DNA of 29,859 nt, taken from NCBI RefSeq assembly GCF_001279005.1, contig NZ_LGCN01000244.1, positions 1 through 29,859 on the forward strand, in the 5' to 3' direction. Below, piece by piece: positions 17,802 through 27,538 of this stretch; position 1 is the stretch's first letter, and every line of letters starts with the position of its first letter. The stretch is from Streptomyces caelestis. GTDB taxonomy: Bacteria > Actinomycetota > Actinomycetes > Streptomycetales > Streptomycetaceae. A program made the translations under genes and the position numbers. The notes beneath the pieces are model-generated. The model did not search any database. It was not told the DNA's origin and worked only from the letters and a program-made list of their open reading frames with translations.

Positions 17802-18359
17802 ATGACCCGCCGTCGACCGGTTCCCGGACCACGCTCCGGTCCTGCGTTCGCCGCCGTCGTTCTCGCCGTCCTGGCCCCTGCGGTCACGGGGTGCGGCGCC
17901 GACGAGGAGAGCCGGGACTACTCCGTGCCGGACACCCTCTGCGGCATACGCGTCGACGCCGAGGAACTCACTCCGTTCCTCCCTCCGGGGAAGAAGCTCT
18001 CCGTCGAGCCCGAGGTCAACCCCGCGTCGACCTGGTGCGATGTGTCCGTGGACGGGAAGCTCGCTGTCAGAACGGTCCAGGACTGGTGGCAGGGCGGCGC
18101 TGACACGGCGTACTTCCTCCGGAGCCAGACCCTCGAGCCGGTGGAGGAGACCGCGGATGACGGGCGGTACGTGTATTCCGACTGGCAGGCGTTCGGCAAG
18201 ACGGAGGACTGCGTCGACGAGAAGTACGGGCACGAGCTCTACACCGGAATCCAGGCCTACGGTTCCGACCACAGGGACGCCGACGCCATGAAGCGTCTGA
18301 TCGTCTCCTTCACGAAGGAGGTCGAGAAGTCGGACGAGTGCGACGAAGGAACGTCGTGA
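17802..18359 (+). CDS. Secreted lipoprotein of the WxG cassette
   Basis: The protein has 185 residues. The N-terminus has an Arg-rich region, a hydrophobic stretch (FAAVVLAVLAPAVTGC) and the lipobox VTGC with Cys31 as lipidation site, so it should be anchored on the outer face of the membrane. The mature part has three further paired-looking cysteines (TLCGIRVDAEELTPFLPPGKK, STWCDVSVDG, EDCVDEK), and the PxLPPG motif resembles lipoproteins that accompany WXG proteins in Streptomyces. The ATG follows GAGAGG. It is 53 bp downstream of the WxG protein gene, with a bidirectional terminator after it. An immunity or secretion-assisting role is possible but unproved. Confidence 0.75.
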   Translation: MTRRRPVPGPRSGPAFAAVVLAVLAPAVTGCGADEESRDYSVPDTLCGIRVDAEELTPFLPPGKKLSVEPEVNPASTWCDVSVDGKLAVRTVQDWWQGGADTAYFLRSQTLEPVEETADDGRYVYSDWQAFGKTEDCVDEKYGHELYTGIQAYGSDHRDADAMKRLIVSFTKEVEKSDECDEGTS

Positions 18360-18418
18360 GGGACGGGCCGTCCCGGGAGTGACGCGCCTCCGCCCAGCCG
18401 TCGGCCGACGAGAACGAC

Positions 18419-18455
18419 CGTGGGCCCGGCCCGGAACCACCGGACCGGGCCCACG
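18419..18455. terminator. Bidirectional terminator between lipoprotein and dehydrogenase genes
   Basis: CGTGGGCCCGG (18419-18429) pairs with CCGGGCCCACG (18445-18455). After one mismatch CCGG pairs with CCGG around an AACCA loop. It lies between two convergent genes, 60 bp after one stop and 10 bp from the other, so it can serve both. Confidence 0.8.
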
Positions 18456-18464
18456 ACCACCGTG

Positions 18465-19325
18465 TCAGCCGTAGGTGTAGAACCCCGAGCCCGACTTCCG
18501 GCCCAGGCGACCCGCGTCGACCATCCGCTGCAGCAGCGGGGGAGCGGCGTACAGCGGCTCCTTGTACTCCTCGTACATCGAGTACGCCACCGAGGCCACC
18601 GTGTCCAGGCCGATCAGGTCGGACAGCTTCAGCGGGCCCATCGGGTGGGCGCAGCCCATCTCCATGCCGTTGTCGATGTCCTCGCGGCTGGCGATGCCAG
18701 ACTCGAACATCCGGATCGCGGAGAGCAGGTACGGGATCAGCAGCGCGTTCACCACGAAGCCGGAGCGGTCCTGGGCGCGGATCGCGTGCTTGCCCAGCAC
18801 CTTCTCGGTGAAGGCCTGGGCCCGGCTCAGCGTGCCCTCGGAGGTGGTGAGCGCCGGGATCAGCTCGACCAGCTTCTGCACCGGGGCCGGGTTGAAGAAG
18901 TGGACGCCGATGACGTGGTCGGGCCGCGAGGTGGCGACCGCCAGCTTCACCAGCGGGATGGAGGAGGTGTTGGAGGCCAGGATCGCGTCCGGCCGGGTCA
19001 CCACCTGGTCCAGGACCTGGAAGATCTCGGTCTTGACCTGCTCGTTCTCGACCACGGCCTCGATCACCAGATCACGGTCGGCGAACTCGCCGAGGTCCGT
19101 GGTGAAGCTCAGCCGGTCCTGCGTGGCCGTCAGCTCCTCCTCGGAGATCTTGCCGCGCTCGGCCGCCTTCGACAGGGAGTTGAACAGCCGGGTACGGCCG
19201 ATCTCCAGGGCCTCGCCGGTCGTCTCGGCGACCTTGACGTCCAGTCCGGCACGGGCGCACACCTCGGCGATCCCCGCGCCCATCTGACCGCAGCCCACCA
19301 CTCCGACGCGTTCGATGTCGGTCAC
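18465..19325 (-). CDS. 3-hydroxybutyryl-CoA dehydrogenase
   Basis: The 286-residue NAD(P)-dependent enzyme oxidises 3-hydroxyacyl-CoA to 3-ketoacyl-CoA, or the reverse, in fatty acid, polyhydroxybutyrate or butyryl-CoA metabolism. The Rossmann start is GVVGCGQMGAGIAEVCARAG, followed by DLVIEAVVENEQVK, SNTSSIPLVKLA, the conserved GVHFFNPAPVQKLVELI with the catalytic His, and the dimer domain with AQDRSGFVVNALLIPYLLSAIRM and GCAHPMGPLKLSDLIGLD. The C-terminus YGS-type motif KSGSGFYTYG is intact. The GTG at 19325 is chosen because the Rossmann fold begins right after it and AAAGGA lies upstream. Longer frames would only add Arg-rich sequence. It is a typical single-domain Hbd/PaaH-type enzyme. 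Confidence 0.92.
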   Translation of the reverse strand: MTDIERVGVVGCGQMGAGIAEVCARAGLDVKVAETTGEALEIGRTRLFNSLSKAAERGKISEEELTATQDRLSFTTDLGEFADRDLVIEAVVENEQVKTEIFQVLDQVVTRPDAILASNTSSIPLVKLAVATSRPDHVIGVHFFNPAPVQKLVELIPALTTSEGTLSRAQAFTEKVLGKHAIRAQDRSGFVVNALLIPYLLSAIRMFESGIASREDIDNGMEMGCAHPMGPLKLSDLIGLDTVASVAYSMYEEYKEPLYAAPPLLQRMVDAGRLGRKSGSGFYTYG

Positions 19326-19396
19326 ATCGGTCCTTTCGCTCCTGCTTGTGGCCGTGGCAGGTCGCCGGGTCCCGGCCCTGCTCCGTCCGTGCACGT

Positions 19397-19408
19397 TACT
19401 CCGAAGTA
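19397..19408. promoter_or_regulatory. Candidate operator upstream of the dehydrogenase gene
   Basis: TACT-CCGA-AGTA is an inverted repeat with a 4-bp spacer, 72-83 bp upstream of the GTG of the dehydrogenase. It could bind a TetR-type regulator of acyl-CoA metabolism. This is inference from the palindrome alone. Confidence 0.3.
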
Positions 19409-19904
19409 TCGATGACCGATCGCGGGGGTGGGACACCCTGGGCACAGGACCGCGGCCGACCAGGGGTTCGTCGGTGTTCCAGGGGAGGGCGTGAGGGGGC
19501 GGGGGTCGCACAAGGTGCTCGCCACGGCGGCGCCGGCCGCGGCGACCGGAAAGACGCGGGGGCGTGCGGGCGGCCACCGTCACCGACCGGAACCGGCCCT
19601 CCCGGCCGGGGCCGAACCCGCGCCACAGCGCGCCGACCCGCTCGCCCCCTCGACGTGGCCGTCCGCGACCACTGCCCGCGGCCGTACTGGAGCATCGGCT
19701 TCGCCGCCGACCGCACGGCGTCGCTTCCCTGGCGGGTAGTGGGCCGAGGTGGTCCGGGATCGGCTGTACGTGGGAAGGCCCCCCAAGAAGCGGGCGGCTC
19801 GGCCCGGCCCGCGGCTCGGCGGGGTCCGGCCGGGCCGTCCCGCCACCTCACGCCGGCCGCCCGGAGACGCGCGGGCCTGTTCTCCTGGCCGTCCGCGAGG
19901 GGAA

Positions 19905-19946
19905 GGCGGACCCGGTCGGGGTGACGGCGGACCCGGTCGGGGTGAT
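19905..19946. repeat. 21-bp tandem direct repeat
   Basis: GGCGGACCCGGTCGGGGTGA occurs twice in a row with a 21-bp period. The copies differ only in the last base of the unit (C or T). It lies in the non-coding region and has no obvious gene context. Confidence 0.6.
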
Positions 19947-20006
19947 GGCGCGGGTGGGCGCCGGCCGCCCCCGGCGGCCGACGGTCGGCCGCACCCTTGC
20001 GCCGAT

Positions 20007-20204
20007 CTAGTGCTGTCGCGTCGCCTTGTGCCGGATCTCGGTGTCGGGGCCGGGCGAGCACACGCCTTCGTGTCCGTCCTCGAAGCGGACCCGGTAGGGC
20101 GGATCGCCCTTCGGGCCGAGCACTTCGACGATCTCGCCGACCTTGTCGTGCTGGCCGACCACCCTGCCGTGCTGGACAAGCTGGTCGCCCTCGGTTGCGC
20201 GCAT
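20007..20204 (-). CDS. DUF1918-domain protein
   Basis: This is a 65-residue soluble protein. The DUF1918 pattern is visible: MRATEGDQLVQHG, GEIVEVLGPKGDPPYRVRFEDGHEGVCSPGPDTEI. The ATG at 20204 follows GAGAGGAGG, which lies in the 12-bp gap after the EamA stop, so the two genes form an operon on the minus strand with coupled translation. The function of DUF1918 is unknown. It is compact with many charged residues, likely a single SH3-like domain. Confidence 0.85.
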   Translation of the reverse strand: MRATEGDQLVQHGRVVGQHDKVGEIVEVLGPKGDPPYRVRFEDGHEGVCSPGPDTEIRHKATRQH

Positions 20205-20216
20205 CGGGGCCTCCTC

Positions 20217-21134
20217 TCAACCGCGTGCCCGCTGGGTGACGGCGATGCACACGAGCACGGCCGCGGCCGTCAGCGGGGCGGCCACCGTCAGGTGCTCGTT
20301 CAGCAGCAGCACCGACCACACCAGTGTGAGCAGCGGCTGGGCCAACTGCAACTGGCTGGCCTTGGGGATGCCGATGGCCGCCATGCCCCGGTACCAGACG
20401 ATCAGCCCGAGGAACTGCGAACCCGCCGCCACCCACAGCAGGCCGGCCACGCTGTGCGCGGTCAGCCGGACGGGCTCGGCGGTCAGCGCGACCGCGGCGA
20501 CGGGCAGGGTGAGCGGCAGGCAGAGGACCAGCGCCCAGCCGATCACCTGCCAGCCCGGCATCACCCGGGCCAGCCTGCCGCCCTCGGTGTAGCCGGCCGC
20601 GCACACCAGGAGCGCCCCGAAGAGGTACAGGTCGGCCGTGGTCAGCGCGCCGCCGCTCTGCTGCACGGTGAACGCCAGCACCGCCGCCGCTCCCGCGAGG
20701 GCCGCCACCCAGAAGGTGCGCGAGGGCCGGGAACCCACCCGCAGGGCGGACAGCAGCGCCGTGGTCAGCGGGAGCAGGCCCACCACGACGGCCGCGTGCG
20801 CGGTGGTCGAGGTCTGCAGCGCGAGGGTGGTCAGCATCGGGAAGCCGAGCACCACCCCGGCGCCGACCACCGCGAGCCCGGGCCAGTGCTTCCGGGCCGG
20901 CGGCGGCACCCGCAGCGCGAGCAGACAGCCGCCGGCGATCAGTGCCGCGAGCACACTGCGCACGGCCACCAGCGACCAGGGCCCGAACCCTTCGAGACCC
21001 CAGGCGGTGGCCGGGAAGGTGAGGGAGAAGGCGATCACGCCGAGGGCGGCCTGGAGGGTGCCGAAGCCGCGGCGGTCGCGAGGTGCGGTGACTGCTATCG
21101 GCGGCGCGGCAGTAGCGCTACTCTGTGCTCTCAT
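20217..21134 (-). CDS. EamA-family (DMT) transporter
   Basis: This 305-residue integral membrane protein has about ten hydrophobic segments in two EamA repeats, typical of the drug/metabolite transporter superfamily. Examples are FGTLQAALGVIAFSLTFPATA, AVVVGLLPLTTALLSALRVG and LGLIVWYRGMAAIGIPKAS near the end. The C-terminal half begins about residue 165. Substrates in this family vary (amino acids, metabolites, drugs), so the cargo is unknown. The ATG at 21134 lies inside a palindrome shared with the divergent MocR regulator gene, which may control it. A leaderless -10 TACGCT lies 5 nt upstream on the minus strand. Confidence 0.85.
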   Translation of the reverse strand: MRAQSSATAAPPIAVTAPRDRRGFGTLQAALGVIAFSLTFPATAWGLEGFGPWSLVAVRSVLAALIAGGCLLALRVPPPARKHWPGLAVVGAGVVLGFPMLTTLALQTSTTAHAAVVVGLLPLTTALLSALRVGSRPSRTFWVAALAGAAAVLAFTVQQSGGALTTADLYLFGALLVCAAGYTEGGRLARVMPGWQVIGWALVLCLPLTLPVAAVALTAEPVRLTAHSVAGLLWVAAGSQFLGLIVWYRGMAAIGIPKASQLQLAQPLLTLVWSVLLLNEHLTVAAPLTAAAVLVCIAVTQRARG

Positions 21135-21145
21135 GCATGAGCGTA
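21111..21145. promoter_or_regulatory. Divergent leaderless promoters with two 12-bp palindromes
   Basis: AGTAGCGCTACT (21111-21122) and CTCATGCATGAG (21130-21141) are perfect palindromes, centres 19 bp apart. The second contains the start codons of both divergent genes, MocR (+, ATG 21133) and EamA (-, ATG 21134). A -10-like TACTCT (21119-21124) precedes the MocR start by 8 nt, and TACGCT on the minus strand (21145 to 21140) precedes the EamA start by 5 nt. Both transcripts should therefore be leaderless, with the palindromes placed to act as operators. Confidence 0.6.
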
Positions 21146-22578
21146 GCAGCGTCGGTGAACTGGCGGAACGGCTGCGGAAGGAGCTGGACCGCTACTCTCC
21201 CGGTGGAAAGCTTCCCTCCAGCCGGGCCCTGGTGGAGCGGTTCCGGGTGAGTCCGGTGACCGTCTCCCGGGCGCTGGCGCAGCTCGCCGCCGAGGGCCTG
21301 GTCGTCACCCGGCCCGGCGCCGGAGCCTTCCGGGCCCGGCCCCGGGCGACGGCCGCGCCCGCCGGGGACACCTCCTGGCAGGAGGTCGCCCTCAGCGCCG
21401 ACGGCGCCGCCGACCTCGTACCGCGCTCGGTGGACGCCTCCGGGGTGCTGGTCTCGCTGGCCGCGCCGCCGCCCGGCGTGATCGAGTTCAACGGCGGCTA
21501 TCTGCACCCCTCCCTGCAACCGGAGCGGGCCATGGCGGCGGCGCTGTCCCGGGCCGGGCGCCGGCCGGGCGCCTGGGGGCGGCCGCCCGTGGAAGGGCTG
21601 CCGGAGCTGCGCGAGTGGTTCGCGCGCGGCATCGGCGGTCCGGTGACGGCGGCCGGCGTGCTGGTCACCTCGGGCGGACAGTCCGCGCTGACCACCGCCC
21701 TGCGCGCGCTCGCCCCGCCGGGCGCCCCCGTCCTCGTCGAGTCGCCCACCTACCCGGGCATGCTGGCCATCGCCCGCGCGGCGGGACTGCGCCCGGTGCC
21801 CGTCCCGGTGGACGCGGACGGCGTACGGCCCGCGCTGCTCGCGGACGCGTTCCGGGCGACCGGCGCCCGGGTCCTCGTCTGCCAGCCCCTGTTCCAGAAC
21901 CCCACCGGCGCCGTGCTCGCCCCCGGCCGGCGTGGCGAGGTGCTGCGCATCGCCCGCGAGGCGGGCGCCTTCGTGGTCGAGGACGACTTCGTACGGCGGC
22001 TGGTGCACGAGGACGCGGGCCCGCTGCCGCGCCCGCTCGCCGCCGACGACCCCGACGGGGTGGTGGTGCACGTCTGCTCGCTGACCAAGGCGACCTCGCC
22101 CAGTTTCCGGGTGGGCGCGCTCGCCGCGCACGGCCCGGTCCTCGAACGGCTGCGGGCCATCCAGATCGTCGACACCTTCTTCGTGCCCCGGCCCCTCCAG
22201 GAGGCCACGCTGGAACTCGTCGGCTCGCCCGCCTGGCCGCGCCACCTGCGCGCGATCTCGACCGCGCTGCGCACCCGCCGGGACGCGATGACCGCCGCGC
22301 TCCGCCTGCACCTGCCCGAACTCGTCCTGCCGCACGTCCCGTCCGGCGGCTACCACCTGTGGCCGCGGCTGCCCGCCGGCGCGGCGGAGTCCGCCCTGAC
22401 CGCCGCCGCCCTGCGCGCGGGCGTCGCCGTCACCCCCGGCCGCCCCTACTTCAGCGCCGAACCCCCGGCCGGCCACCTCCGCCTGAGCTTCGCGGCGGTG
22501 GCCGGCGCCGGGGAGATCGCCGAGGGGGTACGGCGCCTGCGCGCGGCCTGCGACGAGGTGCTGGGACACGGGGGATAA
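21133..22578 (+). CDS. MocR-type transcription regulator with aminotransferase-like domain
   Basis: The protein has 481 residues. The N-terminal winged-helix GntR domain (residues about 5-75, ERLRKELDRYSPGGKLPSSR and VSPVTVSRALAQLAAEGLVVTRPGAG) is followed by a linker and a fold-type I PLP aminotransferase-like domain (about 110-480). The Schiff-base lysine is Lys319 in SLTKATSPSFRVG; QPLFQNPTGAVL and ESPTYPGM match the cofactor pocket. Such regulators sense PLP or amino-compounds and often control a divergent gene. Its start lies in the palindrome shared with the EamA gene, which makes autoregulation and control of the exporter likely. The actual ligand is unknown. The start at 21133 is the first codon of the reading frame after the -10. 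Confidence 0.92.
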   Translation: MHERSSVGELAERLRKELDRYSPGGKLPSSRALVERFRVSPVTVSRALAQLAAEGLVVTRPGAGAFRARPRATAAPAGDTSWQEVALSADGAADLVPRSVDASGVLVSLAAPPPGVIEFNGGYLHPSLQPERAMAAALSRAGRRPGAWGRPPVEGLPELREWFARGIGGPVTAAGVLVTSGGQSALTTALRALAPPGAPVLVESPTYPGMLAIARAAGLRPVPVPVDADGVRPALLADAFRATGARVLVCQPLFQNPTGAVLAPGRRGEVLRIAREAGAFVVEDDFVRRLVHEDAGPLPRPLAADDPDGVVVHVCSLTKATSPSFRVGALAAHGPVLERLRAIQIVDTFFVPRPLQEATLELVGSPAWPRHLRAISTALRTRRDAMTAALRLHLPELVLPHVPSGGYHLWPRLPAGAAESALTAAALRAGVAVTPGRPYFSAEPPAGHLRLSFAAVAGAGEIAEGVRRLRAACDEVLGHGG

Positions 22579-22618
22579 CGGTTCGACGCGGCCCCGCCCG
22601 ACCTGCGAGCATCCGACC

Positions 22619-23056
22619 ATGACCGACACCCCGCGCCTGCCCGAGGGCTACGAGACCTCCACCGACCCCGCCCGGATCGACGCCGAACGCGTGCACCGGT
22701 GGCTGTCCGCCGACGCCTACTGGGCGCTGGGCCGCTCCCGCGAGAAGCAGGACCGGGCGATCGAGGGGTCGCTCAACTTCGGCGTGTACGACACGCTCTC
22801 GGGGGAGCAGGTGGCATACGCCCGGGTCATCACCGACCGGGCGACCTTCGCCTGGCTGTGCGACGTGTACGTGGACCCGTCGGTGCGCGGCAAGGGCGTC
22901 GGTACGGCGCTGGTGGCGGCCGTGCGGGAGGAGCTGCGGCCCTGCGGACTGAAGCGGATCATGCTGGCCACGCACGACGCGCACGGCGTCTACGCCAGGC
23001 TCGGGTTCCGGCCGCTGGAGCGGCCCGACCACTGGATGGCGCTCGTCGAAGGATGA
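22619..23056 (+). CDS. GNAT-family N-acetyltransferase
   Basis: This is a 145-residue soluble enzyme. Acetyl-CoA binding motif A is VRGKGVGTALVAAV (about residues 89-102), preceded by the strand AWLCDVYVDPS and followed by HGVYARLGFRPL. The last part RPDHWMALVEG matches small GNAT members of this shape. The substrate cannot be told. It starts 40 bp after the MocR stop on the same strand. No Shine-Dalgarno sequence or clear promoter was seen, so it may be co-transcribed with the regulator. Confidence 0.87.
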   Translation: MTDTPRLPEGYETSTDPARIDAERVHRWLSADAYWALGRSREKQDRAIEGSLNFGVYDTLSGEQVAYARVITDRATFAWLCDVYVDPSVRGKGVGTALVAAVREELRPCGLKRIMLATHDAHGVYARLGFRPLERPDHWMALVEG

Positions 23057-23141
23057 CGACGCGTTCCGGGGCGTCCGGCCGGTGCGTCCGCGCCGGCCGG
23101 TGAGGCCGGACGCACCGTGGGTGACGGCTCGGTGACACCCC

Positions 23142-23170
23142 TTGACCCGCGCACCGCGGCGACCCACGAT
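23142..23170 (+). promoter_or_regulatory. Leaderless promoter of the histidine-phosphatase-fold gene
   Basis: TTGACC (23142-23147), a 17-bp spacer and CACGAT (23165-23170) are followed by 6 nt and the ATG at 23177. No Shine-Dalgarno sequence is present, so this promoter decides the start. Confidence 0.6.
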
Positions 23171-23176
23171 CGCCGC

Positions 23177-23770
23177 ATGGCACTTCGGGTCACGTTCGTC
23201 GCCGCCGCGGGGAGCTCCTCGGTGCTCGCCGAACGCTTCGAGGACGACCGGCCGCTGGACCGGGCCGGCTGGAGCGAGGTGCAACGGGTCGCGCACGCGC
23301 TGCTGCCGCTCGCCGCGGCCGATCTGCGCTACTGCTCCCCGGCCCCGCGCAGTCGCGCCACCGGGGCGGGCCTCGGATACGCGCCGCTGGTGCAACTCGC
23401 CCTGCGCGACTGTGACATGGGGCGCTGGCGAGGGCTGACCCTGAGGGAGGCGATGGCCCGGGAACCGGAGGCCGTGGACGCCTGGCTCGCCGACCCGAGG
23501 TCCACCCCGTACGGCGGGGAGCCGCTGCCGGCCTTCATCGGCCGGGTCGGCGGCTGGCTCGACACCCGGCCGGTCGAGGACGGCTGCCGGGTCGTCGCGG
23601 TGGCCGAGCCGTCGGTGATCCGCGCGGCCCTGGTGTACGTGCTCAGGGCCCCGCCCGCCACGTACTGGAACATCGACGTCCGCTCGCTGTCGGCGATCGG
23701 CGTCGCCGGCCGGGCGGGCCGCTGGAGCCTGCGCCTCGAAGGGGCGTCCGCTCAGGCCGCGCGCGCGTAG
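23177..23770 (+). CDS. Histidine-phosphatase-fold protein lacking the catalytic histidines
   Basis: The protein has 197 residues. It follows the branch-1 histidine phosphatase pattern in order and spacing. The N-terminal strand VTFVAAAGSSS sits where active enzymes have LVRHGET, so the phosphoacceptor His is replaced by Ala. CSPAPRSRATGAGLGY matches the SSPLRRARQTA segment, YGGEPLPAFIGRVGGWLD the mid helix, and VAVAEPSVIRAALVYVL the VSHGGVIRALL segment, where the second catalytic His is replaced by Glu. Catalysis by the usual mechanism therefore looks impossible. The ATG at 23177 is supported by a leaderless promoter; the 20-residue longer GTG frame is not used. It is convergent with the next gene, overlapping by 19 bp. 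It may be a pseudo-enzyme that binds ligands. Confidence 0.8.
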   Translation: MALRVTFVAAAGSSSVLAERFEDDRPLDRAGWSEVQRVAHALLPLAAADLRYCSPAPRSRATGAGLGYAPLVQLALRDCDMGRWRGLTLREAMAREPEAVDAWLADPRSTPYGGEPLPAFIGRVGGWLDTRPVEDGCRVVAVAEPSVIRAALVYVLRAPPATYWNIDVRSLSAIGVAGRAGRWSLRLEGASAQAARA

Positions 23771-24234
23771 CCGGTGGTGAGCTCCAGGTCCTTCGCGGGA
23801 CCGCGCACCCGCCAGACCGTCCACCAGTGGTCCGCGTCCCGGACGGTGAACTCGCCCCGGTAGAGGTCGGCCGAACAGGGGTGGTCGGCGACGTACCGTC
23901 CCGTGGTCAGGTCCAGGTCGTGGAAGGGGCGCCCGTCCGCGAACCGCACGTCCGCCGTGCCGCCCGGCCCGGGCAGGAAGCGCAGGGTCCGCTCGGCGGG
24001 TCGGGTGACGCCCCGCCAGGTGAAGTCGCCGGACTCGTGCTGCAGCAGACCGCCGCCCTCCAGCGGGCCGAAAACGACCGTCCCCTCGAAGTGCCCCTCC
24101 TCGCCGCCCGCCAGGTCCCGCACGGTCCGCTCCGCCCGCCAGCGGCCGCCCAGGTAGCCCAGCGTGTCGGGCACTGGCCAGAACTCGCCCATTCCGCCTC
24201 GTTCCCCCGTGGTGTCCGTTGTCGCACGCCCCAT
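23752..24234 (-). CDS. DUF6314-like protein
   Basis: This is a 160-residue soluble protein with beta-barrel-like alternating strands, for example GYLGGRWRAERTVRD, GHFEGTVVFGPL and LQHESGDFTWRG. The closing part DADHWWTVWRVRGPAKDLELTTGY fits the DUF6314 type I recall from actinobacteria. There is no signal peptide. The ATG at 24234 follows AGGAG and AAGGAGG within 22 nt; an internal ATG at 24192 is the alternative. The family function is unknown; the fold suggests a lipocalin-like ligand binder. The stop overlaps the convergent phosphatase-fold gene. Confidence 0.7.
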   Translation of the reverse strand: MGRATTDTTGERGGMGEFWPVPDTLGYLGGRWRAERTVRDLAGGEEGHFEGTVVFGPLEGGGLLQHESGDFTWRGVTRPAERTLRFLPGPGGTADVRFADGRPFHDLDLTTGRYVADHPCSADLYRGEFTVRDADHWWTVWRVRGPAKDLELTTGYARAA

Positions 24235-24407
24235 TGACGTGCTCCTGCCTCCTTCCTATCTTGCCGTTCGAAGTTCCGGCCGATGATCGATATGGCGAAC
24301 GCTCCTGGAGTCGCTCCCCACTCCCGGAGAGGGCCGCCGAGTATCCATGTCACGCACCGCACGCAGCCGCACCCGCCTCGGACTCGCCGCCCGCACTCGT
24401 CCACCCG

Positions 24408-26635
<2,228 letters not shown>

Positions 26636-26639
<4 letters not shown>

Positions 26640-27538
26640 GCACCACGCGTAAGCACACCGCGCTCCCCAAGGCCCAGATCCTCATCGAGGCGCTGCCCTG
26701 GCTGACCCGGCACCACGGCAGGACGGTCGTCATCAAGTTCGGCGGCAACGCCATGGTGGACGAGGACCTCAAGGCCGCCTTCGCCCAGGACGTCGTCTTC
26801 CTGCGGCACGCCGGCCTCAAGCCGGTCGTCGTGCACGGCGGCGGCCCGCAGATCAGCGCCGCGCTCGACCGGCACGGCATCGTCAGCGAGTTCAAGGCCG
26901 GCCTGCGCGTCACCACCGAGGACGCCATGGACGTCGTGCGCATGGTGCTCGCCGGACAGGTGCAGCGGGAGCTGGTCGGGCTGCTCAACCGGCACGGCCC
27001 GTTCGCCGTCGGCCTCACCGGCGAGGACGCGCACACCCTCACCGCCACCAAGCACCGGCCCGAGATCGACGGCGAGTCGGTCGACATCGGGCGGGTGGGC
27101 GAGATCACCGAGATCGACACGGGCGCGATCGAGGCCCTGCTCGCCGACGGCCGCATCCCGGTCGTCTCGTCGATCGCCCGTAGCCAGGACGACCACCATG
27201 TCTACAACGTCAATGCTGATACGGCGGCTGCGGCACTCGCTGCTGCACTGGGCGCCGAGACCCTCATGGTCCTCACGGACGTCGAGGGACTCTACGAGGA
27301 CTGGCCGAACTCCGACGAGGTGATCAGCCGGCTCACCGCGTCCCAGCTCGAGAAACTCCTGCCGGAGCTGTCCTCCGGCATGGTGCCGAAGATGGAGGGC
27401 TGCCTGCACGCCGTGCGGGGCGGAGTGACCACCGCCCGCGTCATCGACGGCCGGGTCCAGCACTCGATCCTGCTGGAGATCTTCACGGACGAGGGCATCG
27501 GCACGATGGTCGTGCCCGACGAACAGGGGGAGTCGTGA
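26636..27538 (+). CDS. argB: N-acetylglutamate kinase
   Basis: The 300-residue kinase phosphorylates N-acetylglutamate, usually the feedback-inhibited step. The amino-acid kinase fold is shown by [15 protein letters not shown], the Gly-rich [14 protein letters not shown] and [32 protein letters not shown] near the nucleotide site. An N-terminal helix (residues about 5-25) ahead of the core is seen in the arginine-sensitive hexameric type, so feedback inhibition by arginine is probable. It overlaps argJ and argD. Confidence 0.96.

Larger units (their letters stand above)
19326..20006. other. Gene-free region of about 680 bp between Hbd and DUF1918 genes
   Basis: No reading frame here looks like a real protein: translations in all six frames are Arg/Pro/Gly-rich or repetitive. 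The visible content is an inverted repeat at 19397-19408, probably in the Hbd promoter region, and a 21-bp tandem duplication at 19905-19946. It may include a decayed gene, but I cannot identify a parent. Confidence 0.5.

Noticed and set aside
19396..20604. Minus-strand frame of 402 codons around the gene-free region
   Set aside because: Its sequence is Arg/Gly/Pro-rich with no domain, and it runs across the DUF1918 and EamA genes, which are well supported.
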